Of a DNA stretch of 64,000 nucleotides, positions 31,911 through 43,821 are shown piece after piece. Location of the stretch: assembly GCA_030068145.1 (NCBI GenBank), contig JAPJBO010000835.1, positions 37,000-100,999 on the forward strand, written 5' to 3'. Position 1 is the stretch's first letter, and each line of letters opens with the position of its first letter. The notes beneath the pieces are model-generated. The model searched no databases, was not told the DNA's origin, and saw only the letters and a list, made by a program, of their open reading frames with translations. The position numbers and the translations under genes were made by a program. This DNA comes from Diplonema papillatum. Its lineage: Eukaryota > Euglenozoa > Diplonemea > Diplonemida > Diplonemidae.

Positions 31911-33480
31911 TGCAGGAACCACTTTTACCCCCAAAAGACGGACGCGAACGTGCACTACCAGGAGCAGAACGGGGTCAATGGAGTCTAACTCAACACTAAG
32001 GTTAGAGCCATATCAACGCGTATCGTAACGCGGTTGAACTTACGACACGTCTTCGGCTGGGCTCGTGATCGACTTCGTAGCTTTCGGAATGTTTCTTGAC
32101 ACGCTTGTACAGTCTCATTTTGTGTTTCCGACGATCCCGAATGGGCGTACAGATTGGTGTCTTTCGACTTCTATTTTTTGTGAACCGTCGTTCTCAGGAA
32201 TGTCGTCGTGTCACCACCTTGTGCATGAGCTTTGTTCACAGAGGTTGCAATTGGTTTCGGCACTCGCTCACTGACGGGGCGGCAAGGTGGAATAATTGGC
32301 CGACCCACGTCACTGTACATAAGAATAAGGCCACGTAGCTGGGGGGTGCGCAAAAGACACCGGCTGTCCTTCGGTCACTGAGCCAGCCTGGTAGCCCTCA
32401 TGCAGGTCTGGCATGCTCTCAGATGGGGGCAGCAGTGCCCTGCCGTGTCCAGTAGGACTGTCAGGGGGCCTATATGCGTCAAAATAGCCTCAAACTCGTT
32501 AGAATGACCCCACCTTCCCGTCTTTCCCCACGGCGCCCAGGTGTGTTTTTTGTTTTGCGTTTTTTTGGGTTTGTGATTTGGGCTTGCCACCAATATGTTG
32601 AATTTGTTGCATTTGTGTGTGGCTTTGAAGCGTGGATGATGCCTCTCGCGCTGCTCCCGTTGAAGTTCCTGGCTCATGCCAAAGCGCCGCCGCCCGGGTT
32701 CAGGGGTTGCGGCATCAGGCGTGGGCCAGGGCCAGGGAGGCTGTCGGAGGGGTACCACCCACCGTTCGCGGGCTTCGTTACTTCACTGCCCCCGGCTCTC
32801 CCCGGCCTTCGTCATCCCGGGGGAGGGTTCCACGGCCATCCCCGCCCGCGTGGGGAATGGACTGATGCTGTGCCGCGGGTTCTTCCGTGCGTTCTCACGA
32901 CGTCGCCGCTGTCAATGTCGCTGCCGTTGTTGCTGCCGCTGCTGCTGCTGTGCAAATTTGTTGCATTAGTGTGATTGGCACCCTGTGCAACGCACTATGC
33001 ACACTCCGTGTCTACGTCACAGCAGATGGAACGCGTCTGTTGCGCCGCCGCGGAGGCGGCCTACGAGTGGATGTCGTTGTGACCTCCCGGCCGGAGCCAT
33101 CGTTGGATGACTCTTCGCTCGTTTCTTCGCGTTTGCGTCGGTTCGCACGTCGGATGGACGCTGCGCATTGGGTGGCGTTCGCCGGGCGGGGGTGTTGACC
33201 CGGAGTTGCGGCGTTGGCAGTTGAGTGTGTCGGCGCCGCTGCGCTGGGGGGGTGCGTGGGACGGAAGGGTCCTCCGCAGCACGCCGCCGCAGCGGCGCTG
33301 CGCGATCGATCGTTGGTGAGTCTCCCAGGCCGGAGCCGGAGGATCGTTCTCGTCGTCGGCGTCGTCTGGCCGGTCTTCCGCCGGTGCGGCAGCACACGGA
33401 GGCATTGGCGCAGCCGCCGCAACGCGTCAGGCACCAGCACTGGATGCGCAGAGCGTGTCAACACCGGCCTCCCCACCTCC
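31911..33480. other. No gene recognised; GC-rich 3' half
   Basis: 31911-32640 has no assignable content. From about 32640 the GC content rises and frames open on both strands without a recognisable domain. This part may be flanking or 3' untranslated sequence of the LINE-type remnant at 33496-34551. Confidence 0.35.
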
Positions 33481-33495
33481 CACTTCTGTGCGCGC

Positions 33496-34551
33496 TCAGC
33501 GCGTATCAGTCCTGGCTGCAAGGATCGTTCCCATCATGTGATGCAGGGCCGCGGCATCAATATCCAGTCCCACGGTGATGACACCGTGCACCCGAGTGCA
33601 GGAGGGCCAGCGCGAGCGGTCAGCCCGCATGAGGGCCGCGAAGCAGTCCATTCTCGTTGGATGTTGCCGTACGCGGGGCATGCCCACCACAGGTGCTCCG
33701 CGGTGTCGGGGACCCGCAGCTCGCAGTCGGGGCAGTCACGGCCACGGGCCCGGGGAGCGCTTGCTGCTCGAGGCCACCTCGTCGAAGGCATCAGCTGATG
33801 CGGTCCGACCGTCTTCGTCGCCCGAGGAGGGTCCGAAGGACCCTTCAGCTGAGGAGGACGCGGCCGAAGTGTCACCGCTGTCGCCGGAGTCGCCCCGGCG
33901 GTCTCCGTTGCCGGCCCAGCGCGTTGCCTAATAGACGCCCCCGGCCAGGATGGTCGTGAGCGCCTTCCGCAGCGCCGCACTCGCCGTCGTTCGGCAGCGT
34001 TCCTCGTTGGTGCGCACGTAGTCTACACCGTGCTGCACCCCGTCAAAGGACGGGCGCTCCGCAGCAAGCTGCGTCCAGGCGGACTGTCGCAGCTGCCCCC
34101 GCATCACATGGTGCCGCTCGGTCCGTCGCATGTCCAGCAGGACCCGCCCTTGCACCCTCATGGTGCCGAGGTCAAACCCGTCGTATTCAGCCACGACCGG
34201 GGGGAGCCCGTCAGTGATCGCGATACCGACGGGCCCCAGACCCCGTCCGAGCATCCCGCCCCGTTCGCCATGCAGCCGGCAGATGCGCTTCATGCGTTCG
34301 CGCACGCTCGGCAACCGCTCGCACGAGTCCAGCAGCGAGCATAGCACCCAGTAAGGGCGCGCCAGCACGGGGTCGACCCGGTGGCCCTTCGCCAGGACGG
34401 TCAACACCGCGGAAACGCTCCGGGAGGTGCCCCTGTTTCCGCCGATAAATTGACCACCCCATAGCCCATTGAAAACAAAACAGACGCAGCCTTTATGCGT
34501 TCGACGCCAGTACAGGCAGCGGGATGGCTTGCGGGTGAACAATCGACCCAA
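33496..34551 (-). pseudogene. LINE-type retrotransposon ORF2 C-terminal remnant, frameshifted
   Basis: A minus-strand frame 34551-33928 ends with LRKALTTILAGGVY, followed by a stop. The typical C-terminal finger resumes in another frame as CPDCELRVPDTAEHLWWACP (33678-33734). A further shift gives the tail DRSRWPSCTRVHG, ending at 33496. The finger has the Cys-Cys-His-Cys spacing of the zinc-binding region at the end of many non-LTR reverse transcriptases, and LxTILAGxV-type sequence precedes it in such proteins. No reverse transcriptase palm is present in the window. At least two frame breaks make it a dead remnant. Confidence 0.6.
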
Positions 34552-35738
34552 CGTGTTCTCTTTGTCTTAGCGGCCCGGCTGGCGTTCTTCGAGGCTGCGA
34601 GTTCTGCATTGAGGTCTGCAGCATTTCCTCGAAACATTCAAGACACTTTTCGAGGCCCGGTCGTTCGGGTAATCTGTCAGCATACGTCCGGAGGTGCTAC
34701 CAGAGGCACGATATCGGTGACCCCTTCACCCTGATGCCGAGAAAGTCCTCCCACTTTCAGGAGTCAGGATGGCGTCCCGACCTATTGCGGTCCCAATTTC
34801 CTCGGCAGTTTGTCCCGCGGTTTGAATAGCGAGTTGTGTGATCGTGGCGGGGCAGAGAAGGTGCTGAGATGCTGAGAACGAACGATGAACATTCAAACGT
34901 TCTGTTTTCTGTTTTTTTTTTTTTTTTTGTAGACGTACGCGAATCAACCACGTGTCAGATGAACGCGTGCTTCCAAGGCTGGACCGTGATCTCCCAGCTC
35001 ACCAGCTTCTGCATGGGACGGCCAATTTCCTCGGAGGTGACGTAGCGTTTTCATTTCGCCCGCAAGACGCATCCAGTGAACGCGTGTTGCGTGAGTAGAT
35101 AGTAGAAGACTGCGCCGGATTGGGCATGAACCTGCATCGTCGGTACCTACGTCAGGTCTCAAGACAAGAGGTAGGACGTCTTCTTACAAGTCGCCGGCAT
35201 TTACCTTCTCCCCACGGACGATGCCGCGGTCAAATTTTCAGCTGATTCCTGTGCTAGCGGCAGTTTGTCCCGCGGTTTGATTAGTGAGTCGTGCGGCGTG
35301 GGGGAAGACATGCCGCGGGTCTCCGCACGGCCCCCCGTTCCCATCGAGCCCATGAGCCACGCTACCCGGACAAGGGTGGTGATGCCGAGGAGTTTCCAAG
35401 GATCCGCGAAGCGTACGACGCCGTGATGCACGGGGCCCCTGCGTACATGGTATACGGCAGCTGACGACGAGCCTGACCTGAAGCAGAAGTAAACTGGGCG
35501 AGGACAGCCGTCGACCGCATAGTTGGGCTCATAGAGGGCATAAAGCCTGGAGAAGAAGGCTGCGTGGTCTAAATCGAGGTCTCAGATGATCGGACTGTGT
35601 GACTTGCGGGGTGCCAACGTCGACGTTGTAGTGAAGTTGACGGGAGAGAGGAAGCCAAAAGCCCAACGCGGGAGCTACATCCTCTGCCAGGTGCGAGACG
35701 CCTTGGACACAATCGCCAGTGCGTCCTGGAAACAGCAC
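34552..35738. other. No gene recognised
   Basis: Contains a T run at about 34912-34928 and a duplicated short segment, GGCAGTTTGTCCCGCGGTTTGA, at about 34803 and 35260 (core CAGTTTGTCCCGCGG). Short minus-strand frames could be older parts of the LINE remnant, but they show no motif. Confidence 0.35.
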
Positions 35739-35742
35739 ACCA

Positions 35743-36594
35743 TAGATGGCTAGTATATAACGTTATATCAGTCATTCTCATGGCGACCGTTGAAATGTGG
35801 AAGAGACCATCTCGGGTCATTTTCTTTGGTCCGAGGGCGTTTTTGGACTGTTTCGAATTCGAGCTTTTCAGTCCAACCCTCGGTGGGCTCCGAAGCTCGA
35901 TATCTGGCGGGCTAGATCCAAAATTAGGTTTTGCGAAAAGCACATTTTCATGTTTTGCCATCGAATTTGCCTGGTGAAGTGAGGTGCATGGGGGTCAACC
36001 TCTTTTGAGGTCCGAGGTGGTATTTTGACAATTTCGTGACTGATCTTTCCATTCCGTGTCTACTCGGGAACAACGGGCACATGCCACGCGCGTCCCGGTA
36101 TGATCTAATATAATGAGAGAGAGAGAGAGAGACGAGGTAAAGTGCAGGGACCATCTCTCCGGGGAGTTTCCGGTCTCCTCACTTCCCTTCGTGCTGCTAC
36201 GGCGGGAGGCGCACTGCAGGTTGCGGCTCTGCTACAGTGAGTGGCGGCACCGGAGTTGGTGCTGCAGCGGGCGGCGGGTGAGCTCGTCTCGCGGCCTTGT
36301 AACGCTGCGGGCCCTCTTCTTTCTCGCGACTGCGCGGCCTACGGCAGCGGCTAACACCTTGTTGGGAAACTTCAGCTTCCATTGAGCGAAGGCTACGTCC
36401 TGAGGGTACACGGGTTTGGCGTCGTTCCAGCTGTGTTGCCGTTTAACATCACTTCTGTCCTCCGTCCAGCCGCAAAACGTGGACGGTGTGTGAATCCCGG
36501 CATTGCCGGCGCACGCAGCGTAAAGACCTTTGGTGACCATAGGGTGGTCGGTTTTGATCGACTGATATAACGTTCTATAACGGCCATCTATGGT
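35743..36594. mobile_element. ~850-bp element with terminal inverted repeats
   Basis: The left end begins ACCATAGATGGCTAGTATAT. The right end, reverse-complemented, begins ACCATAGATGGCCGTTATAG. Both continue into AACGTTATATCAGTC, giving ~35-bp inverted repeats with about five mismatches. This fits a small DNA transposon or a MITE. A target-site duplication is not clear. A GA microsatellite (36114-36132) and a dispersed CCATCTCTCCGGGGAGTTTC motif (compare 22028 and 29300) lie inside. Confidence 0.5.
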
Positions 36595-36612
36595 ACACCG
36601 ACGAGAGATCAA
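36232..36612 (-). CDS. Possible coding exon inside the inverted-repeat element
   Basis: The frame beginning at 36612 reads into the right terminal repeat and on through SIKTDHPMVTKGLYAACAGN, STFCGWTEDRSDVKR and KPVYPQDVAFAQWKLKF, with coding-like third-position bias to about 36330. No family is recognised. It might be a transposase remnant or a captured host exon. The start codon is uncertain because the first residues fall in the repeat. Confidence 0.3.
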   Translation of the reverse strand: MISRRCTIDGRYRTLYQSIKTDHPMVTKGLYAACAGNAGIHTPSTFCGWTEDRSDVKRQHSWNDAKPVYPQDVAFAQWKLKFPNKVLAAAVGRAVARKKRARSVTRPRDELTRRPLQHQLRCRHSL

Positions 36613-37590
36613 CTGGGGACATCTGGTGGGAAACGGGACTTCGACAACACAACTCGTGCGTGATTAGGGGACGGTAGGCTTCCTCTGATGAACTGGCGTG
36701 CCTTCGGACTCTTGCAGCGAAAGACTACCTTGGAAGGGAGCGGCTGGGCTCATAACCGCCAGGCAGCAGACTCTTGTTCGTTACCTTGTATCCAGACAGC
36801 AGCGTTACCACCCACTGCACTGGTCGTCTGCAGCCTGGCTGTTGTTCCATACGTAAGCAGGCCATCCCCTCCTGGTCGACCGACATATTCCCACGTCGCG
36901 TCATCGTCGCACGCTTTACAGAAAAGGAAACTATGGGGGAAAGGAGGTAGCGCGAGCCAAAGACGTTGGTTGACACGGTGTTCCGTACCGTACACACGGT
37001 TGCCCCTGTGTGTCATGAATGGTTGAACGAGGTGATTGCAAGCTAGCAATCACAATGGTAAAAATGTGGGCGGGGTGCACACCCGGTCTGGAAACAAAGA
37101 CGGTTCGGAGAGAAAACACAGGAAAGCTGTGTGTCGAAGCCCAGGACACCTCCACAAAACTTACTAAATGCCACGACCCGAGCCAGCGCCCCCCTTCCCA
37201 TCTTAGTAGAGCCCGACAGCTTTAACTGAAATGGAAAAGAGGACGGCGAGCAGCATGTTGGGATGGCCTACACCGGTGGCCGAGATTCCCCTACAGGGGG
37301 GAATAGTATTGTTTAGGCAGAACACTGTCTCGTGCATGATAAATGCTAGCGTCAAGTCGTTATCTAAGAAGATTTTGTATAAAACAGGAACGCAGGGAGT
37401 GTACAGCTCCCAAAGTAGGGTATGAACCCTTGAGGGACTGGCCCTCTGTAAAGAGGAGGGCTGGCTCGAATCCGGAAGACGGCTGAGAGCAAGAACACAA
37501 GCCCAAGCGCAGTATTGATTATTGCCGCTGCCGTCCGCCTGAACCCTGAAGAGGAGGAGACTTCTAGCGTTGAAAGACTGGCACGAGTGC
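36613..37590. other. No gene recognised; short repeat motif
   Basis: A GGCAGAACACTGTCTCGTGC motif with following CATGATAAATGCTAGC lies at 37316-37355 and belongs to the family also seen at 5143 and 26889. The remainder is unassigned. Confidence 0.35.
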
Positions 37591-37597
37591 AGAACAG

Positions 37598-37708
37598 ATA
37601 CCAGAGACTAGAAACGGGAGTTCCTCTCGTACCCCGTATTGCTGTCGGCCCGATGGGCTCAGTAGGGTAAAATCAACCTGTCTCACGACGGTCTAAACCC
37701 CAGCTCCC
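37598..37708 (-). rRNA. LSU rRNA 3' fragment (pseudogene), antisense and deleted
   Basis: On the minus strand it runs from GGTTTAGACCGTCGTGAGAC through a shortened middle to GAGAGGAACTCCCGTTTCTA. Compared with the other copies it lacks bases around ACTGATGGAGAG and before the AGTACGAG core. It is a decayed pseudogene. Confidence 0.75.
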
Positions 37709-37979
37709 CGTTTAATATGCGAGTACAAAGGCGCCTGCTGCACGGAGCCAAGCTTCACGTGTTCGGCGGTACTGCAGAGCCACGAGCCTGCGGGTATAGC
37801 ATCAAGGCGTGGGCACCTGGACGTGGCGCTTGCACAAGCCCGTATAGGGCGGACGAATGTGCTAAACTCTGGCCCGAGCTTTTGCATGCTGTTTTCACTC
37901 TTTCGGAGAGAGAAAAAAACAGGGGCCGGAATGAAAAGAAAAAAAAATTAGTCTGGCGCTTTCTTTTGTTTGTGCGCAC

Positions 37980-38060
37980 TAGCGGAACTCACCTGCTTTG
38001 GTAAGTTTCATGTAGTACGCTGCCAACTACTAATTTTTAGTACCAACAATGCATTGTTTA
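37980..38060 (+). repeat. Short dispersed repeat shared with intron 2 of gene A
   Basis: ACTCACCTGCTTTGGTAAGT followed by GTAGTACGCTGCCAACTACT and AATGCATTGTTTACAC is nearly identical to 10130-10210. The sequence is short, with no coding potential. Confidence 0.6.
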
Positions 38061-38533
38061 CACAAAAAAGAACGATGGAAAGATTAACGTAGGATGATGG
38101 GCACGATCCGAGCAATGAACGGTCTGCGGGGGGGGGGGGGAAAGGGTTGCGGCAGCCGCGCAAGGGTCGTTCGGATTGGATGCATTGAGGGAACAAGGTG
38201 GGGGAAGGGATTGCAAGAACGTGCTTGGAATGGTTGCGCGCTCAACGCCGCACTGTATCTGCACCCCCGCGCTGTTTGGTCCTTCAAGCCGGACACATGA
38301 GGCGGAACATCATCAGCAGGGAGCCTGAGTGTCTGCAAACAGACAGCGGTGTGATCCTAGTTTGTCCTAGGCTGCACGCGCAGTACACTGACGCATTAAA
38401 CGAGTTTGAGAGTCTTCCTGGCAAAAGCGTCGGGGAGAAGGCCCCGACACAACCGTGCCGTGTCACCCTACTTGTATGTGACTGCGACCCGCCAGACCGC
38501 ACTGACTGGGATTCTGCTGCGTACGGGTCGACC

Positions 38534-38805
38534 ACGTTTTTACTTGGAAGGAAATGCTCGACGATGCTGTCCGACAAAGAACAGAAGGGATCTCAAGTGC
38601 GGTAACTACCGAACCACGTGTTGAACGAACGTGAGGTCATGCGGGTCTACCCCTACACGACAAATCACACAAACACAACAGGTCAAAGTCCTGAGTGAGA
38701 AAAACAACACACGGTGGTGTAAGCGAAAAACAAATCAGATTGTGTTTGTCTCTATATTTCCTCCCTTCCATTCGGAGTCAAAGCAGCTACGTCGAGTATT
38801 TTTAG
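38534..38805 (-). repeat. Rep-A dispersed repeat, minus-strand copy
   Basis: Full-length Rep-A in reverse orientation. The outer end is AAATACTCGACGTAGCTGCT on the minus strand, and the 3' end runs TTTCCTTCCAAGTAAAAACG. Confidence 0.65.
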
Positions 38806-39176
38806 AGTGAACGCCAATTGTTGCCAGTTGGTTTCCGAGCAAGAAAGCACGCCCCCCCCTTCCCAACAAAAGCTAGTGCCTTGGATAACCCAATGTTCTG
38901 GCCGCGTTGTGTGCCGGTGAGCAAATGGAACGGATGCAAGCAAATGCGTATCGGCAAAAAAAAAAAGGGGGGAAATGTTTCTTGGGTTTGAAGAGCGGGG
39001 GGGGGAGAGAGTTGGGAGGGATAAACGGAAAGACGTTTGCGCCGAACCATGTTTCCTACGGATATGCCTGATTCTGATGAGTTCGTTCTGTGTGCATGCC
39101 TTCGAGACACAAATGCAACAGGAGGACTCCGGGGGTTTGACCCAAATCGATAGTAGATCCTAACAATGCTGGTCAA

Positions 39177-39255
39177 GAGGCCATTGTCCCGCTTTTTTGG
39201 ATCACCAAAACTGACGTTTGAGGTTGTCCCAACTTTTTTGGATCACCAAAACTGG
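39177..39255 (+). repeat. Two tandem copies of a ~40-bp unit
   Basis: CTTTTTTGGATCACCAAAAC occurs twice, about 42 bp apart, with similar flanks (CTGACGT and CTGGCGT). No function is inferred. Confidence 0.5.
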
Positions 39256-40154
39256 CGTCGAACGTTGAAATGGTAGGATGCGATAGGGGTGTGGACCCGT
39301 TCTAGCCAGGTAACCGATCTGCCCCTCTAATGACTGTAGGTCCCTCCGATCCATCGCCGCCTAAAACCTCGTCCAGGACGTGGGAAGAAGGTTCGGCATA
39401 TTTTGTTGAACGCTTACGCCCGCCACTAAACCCAGATTTACCTGTGTTTCGTGTGGGCTACAGCACATTTACCTCCTTTGATCTATCGCAACAGGCAGTC
39501 TCCTCAAGCATTTCCCACAAAGCAGGTGCTTGTACAAAAAAGGAATAGGCGCGATGGTTGTTTGTACGTGCCGGACCAAAAACTCTTTTAGCATCCTTCT
39601 TTCCTCGTGCACTCGGGGTGCGCTGTCTGTGCCCTCAATTTCTTTATCTGCAGCTGGAGTTCACCGCGATGAGACGAAATAACCGTGAAGCTAGGATACG
39701 GGTTTTCTACGACATCGACGCAGCTTACATCTTCGTCAGCAGATCAAGGGAGTACTGGGCGCGGTTGTATTCGACCTGCGAGGTGTGAGAGTTCAGGGCA
39801 CCTTCTTGCACTGGGAAAAACTACAAGCGAGGGAGGTCTACTTTAGCTGCCTTGTGCTGCTTTCCAGGGGTTACGCTTCGTTTTCGGCCTCAGAGAAAGT
39901 ACGTGTGGTCCACGCGTGGGCGCTTGAGGTTCGAGGGGGAACAAAACCTTTCCCCCTATGTGCGGCGGGCAGTAGTAGTATGTGTCGTCTGCCGAAGCAG
40001 CCGGAGACAGCAGGCGCAGGGGGCAGGTCTTGCTTTACTTTTCTCTTCTTCATGGAGACCCGCTCTCAAAATCCCAAGCACCACACTGCGAGAAAATACA
40101 TATAAACGCGGACAACAGACCGGGCTACAAGGCAACCCCTGCTCAACTTGTAGA

Positions 40155-40362
40155 ACGTGGGGCCCAGGACTACACTCCACGAAGGAATGTACTTGGTGTC
40201 GGTCACAAACAGTCCCGGGCATGAACCCATAACGAAAGCGTGCACTAAATATACAACCCGTAACCACATAGCCCTTTCTTGCTCTAAGAGAACCCATTCA
40301 TGAACGGTCACACGGAGACCCTAAAAACCTCGGAATTTCAAGCGAACTTTATCTCTAAAATA
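40155..40362 (-). repeat. Rep-B dispersed repeat, minus-strand full copy
   Basis: The reverse complement of the element at 10239-10445, including its GGCCCAAGACTACACTCC-type end (here GGCCCAGGACTACACTCC) and its AAGCGAACTTTATCTCTAAA end. Confidence 0.65.
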
Positions 40363-40956
40363 CTCACCTTATTTCGCTGGAGGCTGGTGGGGGGGGCAGA
40401 AGTATTACAACGGCAAAGTGGGTCTTCTTAGTGTAACCTACGTCCGACACTAAACCCGGATTTACCTGGGTTACGAACACATTTGCTCCTTTGAGGCTTT
40501 GGGCCTTGATGCATCCGTGGTATTGTCCTTTGACAGAGTGAGCATCATCGACAAGAAAACTTCATACAGCCTCCAGGGTGTGGCTGGTTTTAACCCCCGG
40601 TGACCTCGCCTAGCTCGTTTCCCCGAGTTCAGGCAGTCGCCCAACATTCCCTCGCGCCAGTGATATCAGTTACAAAGACGTGTTGTTACGGGGCTGGAAA
40701 TGGATCTGCTGGGAAAACGGTCGAAAGTGTTCCCTGCTGCGGTTTCCAGTGGATCCATTCCCAGCCTTGGTGAGCCTCGGCTCCGCGGGTGCTAGTCAGA
40801 CAATACGAAGAGCAGAAACTCCGTTACTTCGCCTCCGTCGGTTCCCTCTTGCCCTGGTGGCTGTCCTCGGGGTTGTGCTTCCGTGTTGGTGTTGCTTCGT
40901 TGTTGTTTTCTCTCACGCACACGCCCACACAAAACCCGAAAGAATCGAATGCATAC

Positions 40957-42416
40957 GGATTGCCCAAGCGTACGGCCTTGCGTGGCCGCCGCAGACGAAT
41001 AGCTGGCAAGCAGCCAGCACATGCCGTTGTCCGTTCCGAAGACGAACGCCGCGCAGTCCTTGTCCGCCTTGCACGCGTCGCAGCAGGTTCCCTGCGTCTT
41101 GCCCGACAGGCCGCCGGGGCAGCTGGGCGTGCGCAGGGAGTTGGTGACGTCGGTGTTCGTGCTGATCGGGCACGTGGCGTTGGCGGGGGGCAGAAGTGCC
41201 GTGACCTCGCTGATCGCAGTCGCGTAGTTCGCCGGGAGCGCCGCCAGCATCGAGAAGAACTGCGTGACGTTGTGTCCAGCCGCGTACGAGAGGCCGTCAG
41301 GCAACGAGGCGCTCTGCAGCAGTCCGGCGTGCGCGATCTTCGTCGTCGACCCTGGCGTGGCTCGGGTCTCGTCGAGGTTTCTCTTCGCAGCCGACGCCCG
41401 CGCCATCATAAGTCGAGTTCCGTTCACTGCCCAGTTCGCCGGAGCGGCGCTGAAGTCAAGCGCCGCGTTGAGGGTCGAGCCCATAGCAATCCGCTCAAAC
41501 CGGACGATAACCGCCAGCTTCTCCCCGTCGTAGGTCCAAAACGGACCCATGAGCGGTGGGTACCTTGCGTACGGCACGGCCACCGTCCCCTGCATGACCT
41601 TCGTCGGGGGGGTGGCCATGTTGATGTGGAGTCCGACGATCTTGTCGCCACCTGCGTAGTTCCCGCTGGTCTCGATCTCAACGGTAAACGTCATCTGCGT
41701 GCTGGACGACATGTTGTACGACGCCTTCCACCACGCGTGGTTTCCCGCCAAGTAGTCGTACGTTGCGCCGTCGTCGTCGTACACTCGAGTCATGCCGGAG
41801 GACATGCCAGGGTGGATGTGGAAGTCCATCGCATCGTATTGCTGGCTGGCCCTGCCAGTTCCCCGTGTGGCCGGCGACATGGCGATGATCGCACCAGGTC
41901 GGACGTACATTGGCATCTCCCACGCAGCGAAGCCTTTTGCGATTGTGGTGGGTCCGGTGTACACCATTCCAGAGTGAAGCTCGTACCACTGGCCGGGAGG
42001 CAACCAGATGTTCTGCGAGGTAACTCCGCAGGGTGCTTCGAGAATGCCGCGGGTAGACCCGCATCCGGCCGATTTCGTGACAGGGGCAGCCAGGATGTCT
42101 TCTCCAAACATGTACTGGCGAGTGGTCGGTTCTTGCCCGAGGTTGGCGTTCTTGTCAGCAGGGTAAGCCTCCGGGCTGTCAGGGAAGTGGTAGTACATCG
42201 GCCGCAGGAGCCCGACGCCCGTTTCGAAGGCGATGCGGGTGTGCGTGTAGATGTACGGCACGAGCGCCGAGCGCAGGCGCAGGGCCGCGACGTTCATCTC
42301 CCGCCACGAGAGCGGCACGTTGTACGGGCGCACGTTGCTGCAGTCCGTCGTCTGCGTCGGCCAGTCGTTGTGGCAGCCGCCCGCCGACATGCCACGTTCG
42401 TGTGCACGGCTGATGC
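40957..42416 (-). CDS. GH31 gene B, exon 4: barrel end, beta domains, PAN-like tail
   Basis: Starts after GATCACTCAG-type acceptor sequence with the ISRAHERG block (Glu where gene A has Asp). PYNVPLSWREMN, THTRIAFETG, MFGEDILAAPV and YVRPGAIIAM follow, then YDDDGATYDYLAGNHAWW. The Cys-rich tail has PSCPGG, CCDACKADKDCAAFVF and GMCWLL. I end the exon at TCC followed by GTATGC, the same donor motif as in gene A. Without that splice the frame runs to a stop at 40792 with a low-complexity extension. About 275 bp at the start of the exon (near 42070-42345) is ~98% identical to gene A, while the rest is clearly more diverged. Confidence 0.8.
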
Positions 42417-43821
42417 CTGAGTGATTGCTGCTTTTCGGAAGCCTTTCTCAGAGCGATGGGAATCAAAAAACACAAGCCAGTCAACGAAAGGTTGGTGTGT
42501 GCGCGTGTAGTTTCTATGATAGGCATAACACGATACGCTGTCAACCGTCTCTTTTTAAGAATGCCAAACGTTTGTTACCATAGGAAAACTTAAAAGGGTC
42601 GCAGGCCCGAAGGACTCCCACGAAGCAGCCTCCGTCCAGCCTCCGTCTTCCTGCCATCGAGTACGTCAATATGGCAGGAATATTTCACTCTTGTGGTATA
42701 TTTTGTCTTGCCCCGTTCTCGGTGCCGCTTTTGTGGCGCTTCGAAAGAAATGCGTAGTTTTGTTATATTCTTTTACTTGTTAGTTGTCGACAACTTGTTT
42801 TTGTGTTGAGGTGTCATTCAGATGTAAATCTAAAGCCGCCCACGTCAATTTTTGTTAAGCATTGAGTTCTTTTAAGTACATGAACCACATGGATTAGCAT
42901 GCACTTGTTAAGCAGCGGCTGCCAAAACTTGCCGTGACACCTATGATCAAAGTAAAGTGGAGAAGAGAATAGAAGGTTGTCTAAAAGAGAAAGGGGGGGG
43001 TAGTGAATATTTTTTGACCCTCGTAGCTCGCTGGGTCAGGCGCGCCAGGCAGGTGCTGGGCTAATTTCGGTCTGGGCTTGGACTTTGCAGTCCTCCCATA
43101 TTCCTTTCGCAAGTCCTTTCGTGTACACCCACTCCAAACACGTTTGCGAACGGGTTGCCGGACCTTGTCGTTGTAACACCACAGTGGCGGCATTTAAGTA
43201 GTACGTTCTAAGCATTCGAAAGCAGGCGAGCAGGTTCGAAGGCGTAGAGAGAAGGCGCTGCCGGTGTTCGTGACGAGGTCATCGGGGAGGGGATGTTGCG
43301 TGCGCGCCCAGGGGCGAAGAAGGTCGACGGCCCGCGCCGACGCACAATACAGAAAACAGATCTGCGCGCAGAGGCGGGCGTTTCCTGCTTTTCCGCGTGC
43401 CGCGCTGGAGGGAGGGACAGCGGCGAACGAGGCTTTGTGGATGGCGGACGGAGACCGCACTACTGAAACGAGTTTGAGAGCCTTCCGGCTACCTGTCTTG
43501 AAAAGAGGATGGAAAGTCTTGTCAGGAGGATCGACGGTTGCGACTATACACCGCGAATGAGGAACGCGGAGGAGTTTGCACTCACACCGCACCGCCAATA
43601 CGCAAACAGGTTTTGCCTACTAGAACTGAGGGCCGTAGATGTGGCAGCAGGTGTTGGAGTCAGTAGGTAGAGTCGCGGTGAAGCAGCCGCCTGCGGCGCG
43701 CTATTTGGGGAAGCGCAAATGCATGACGCAGTCTCTGATTTAGAGGCGATGATGGAGGCGGCAGGTTGGACGTGCCAACTGCGGTCAGCGAGGAGCCACC
43801 CCCGTATCGACTGGCCGTCAG

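Noticed and set aside
31755-31955. Upstream start that would add 67 residues to phospholipase-like copy 2
   Set aside because: The extension places the signal peptide inside the protein and has no equivalent frame in copy 1.
37430-37485. Possible tRNA-Tyr-like hairpin (CTGTAAA loop, GGCTCGAATCC nearby)
   Set aside because: No A box or D arm and no acceptor pairing; spacing does not fit a tRNA.
40789-42420. 543-codon plus-strand frame opposite GH31 gene B exon 4, and 288-codon frame opposite gene A exon 3
   Set aside because: These are antisense shadows of GC-rich coding exons. The minus strand carries the GH31 motifs and splice sites.
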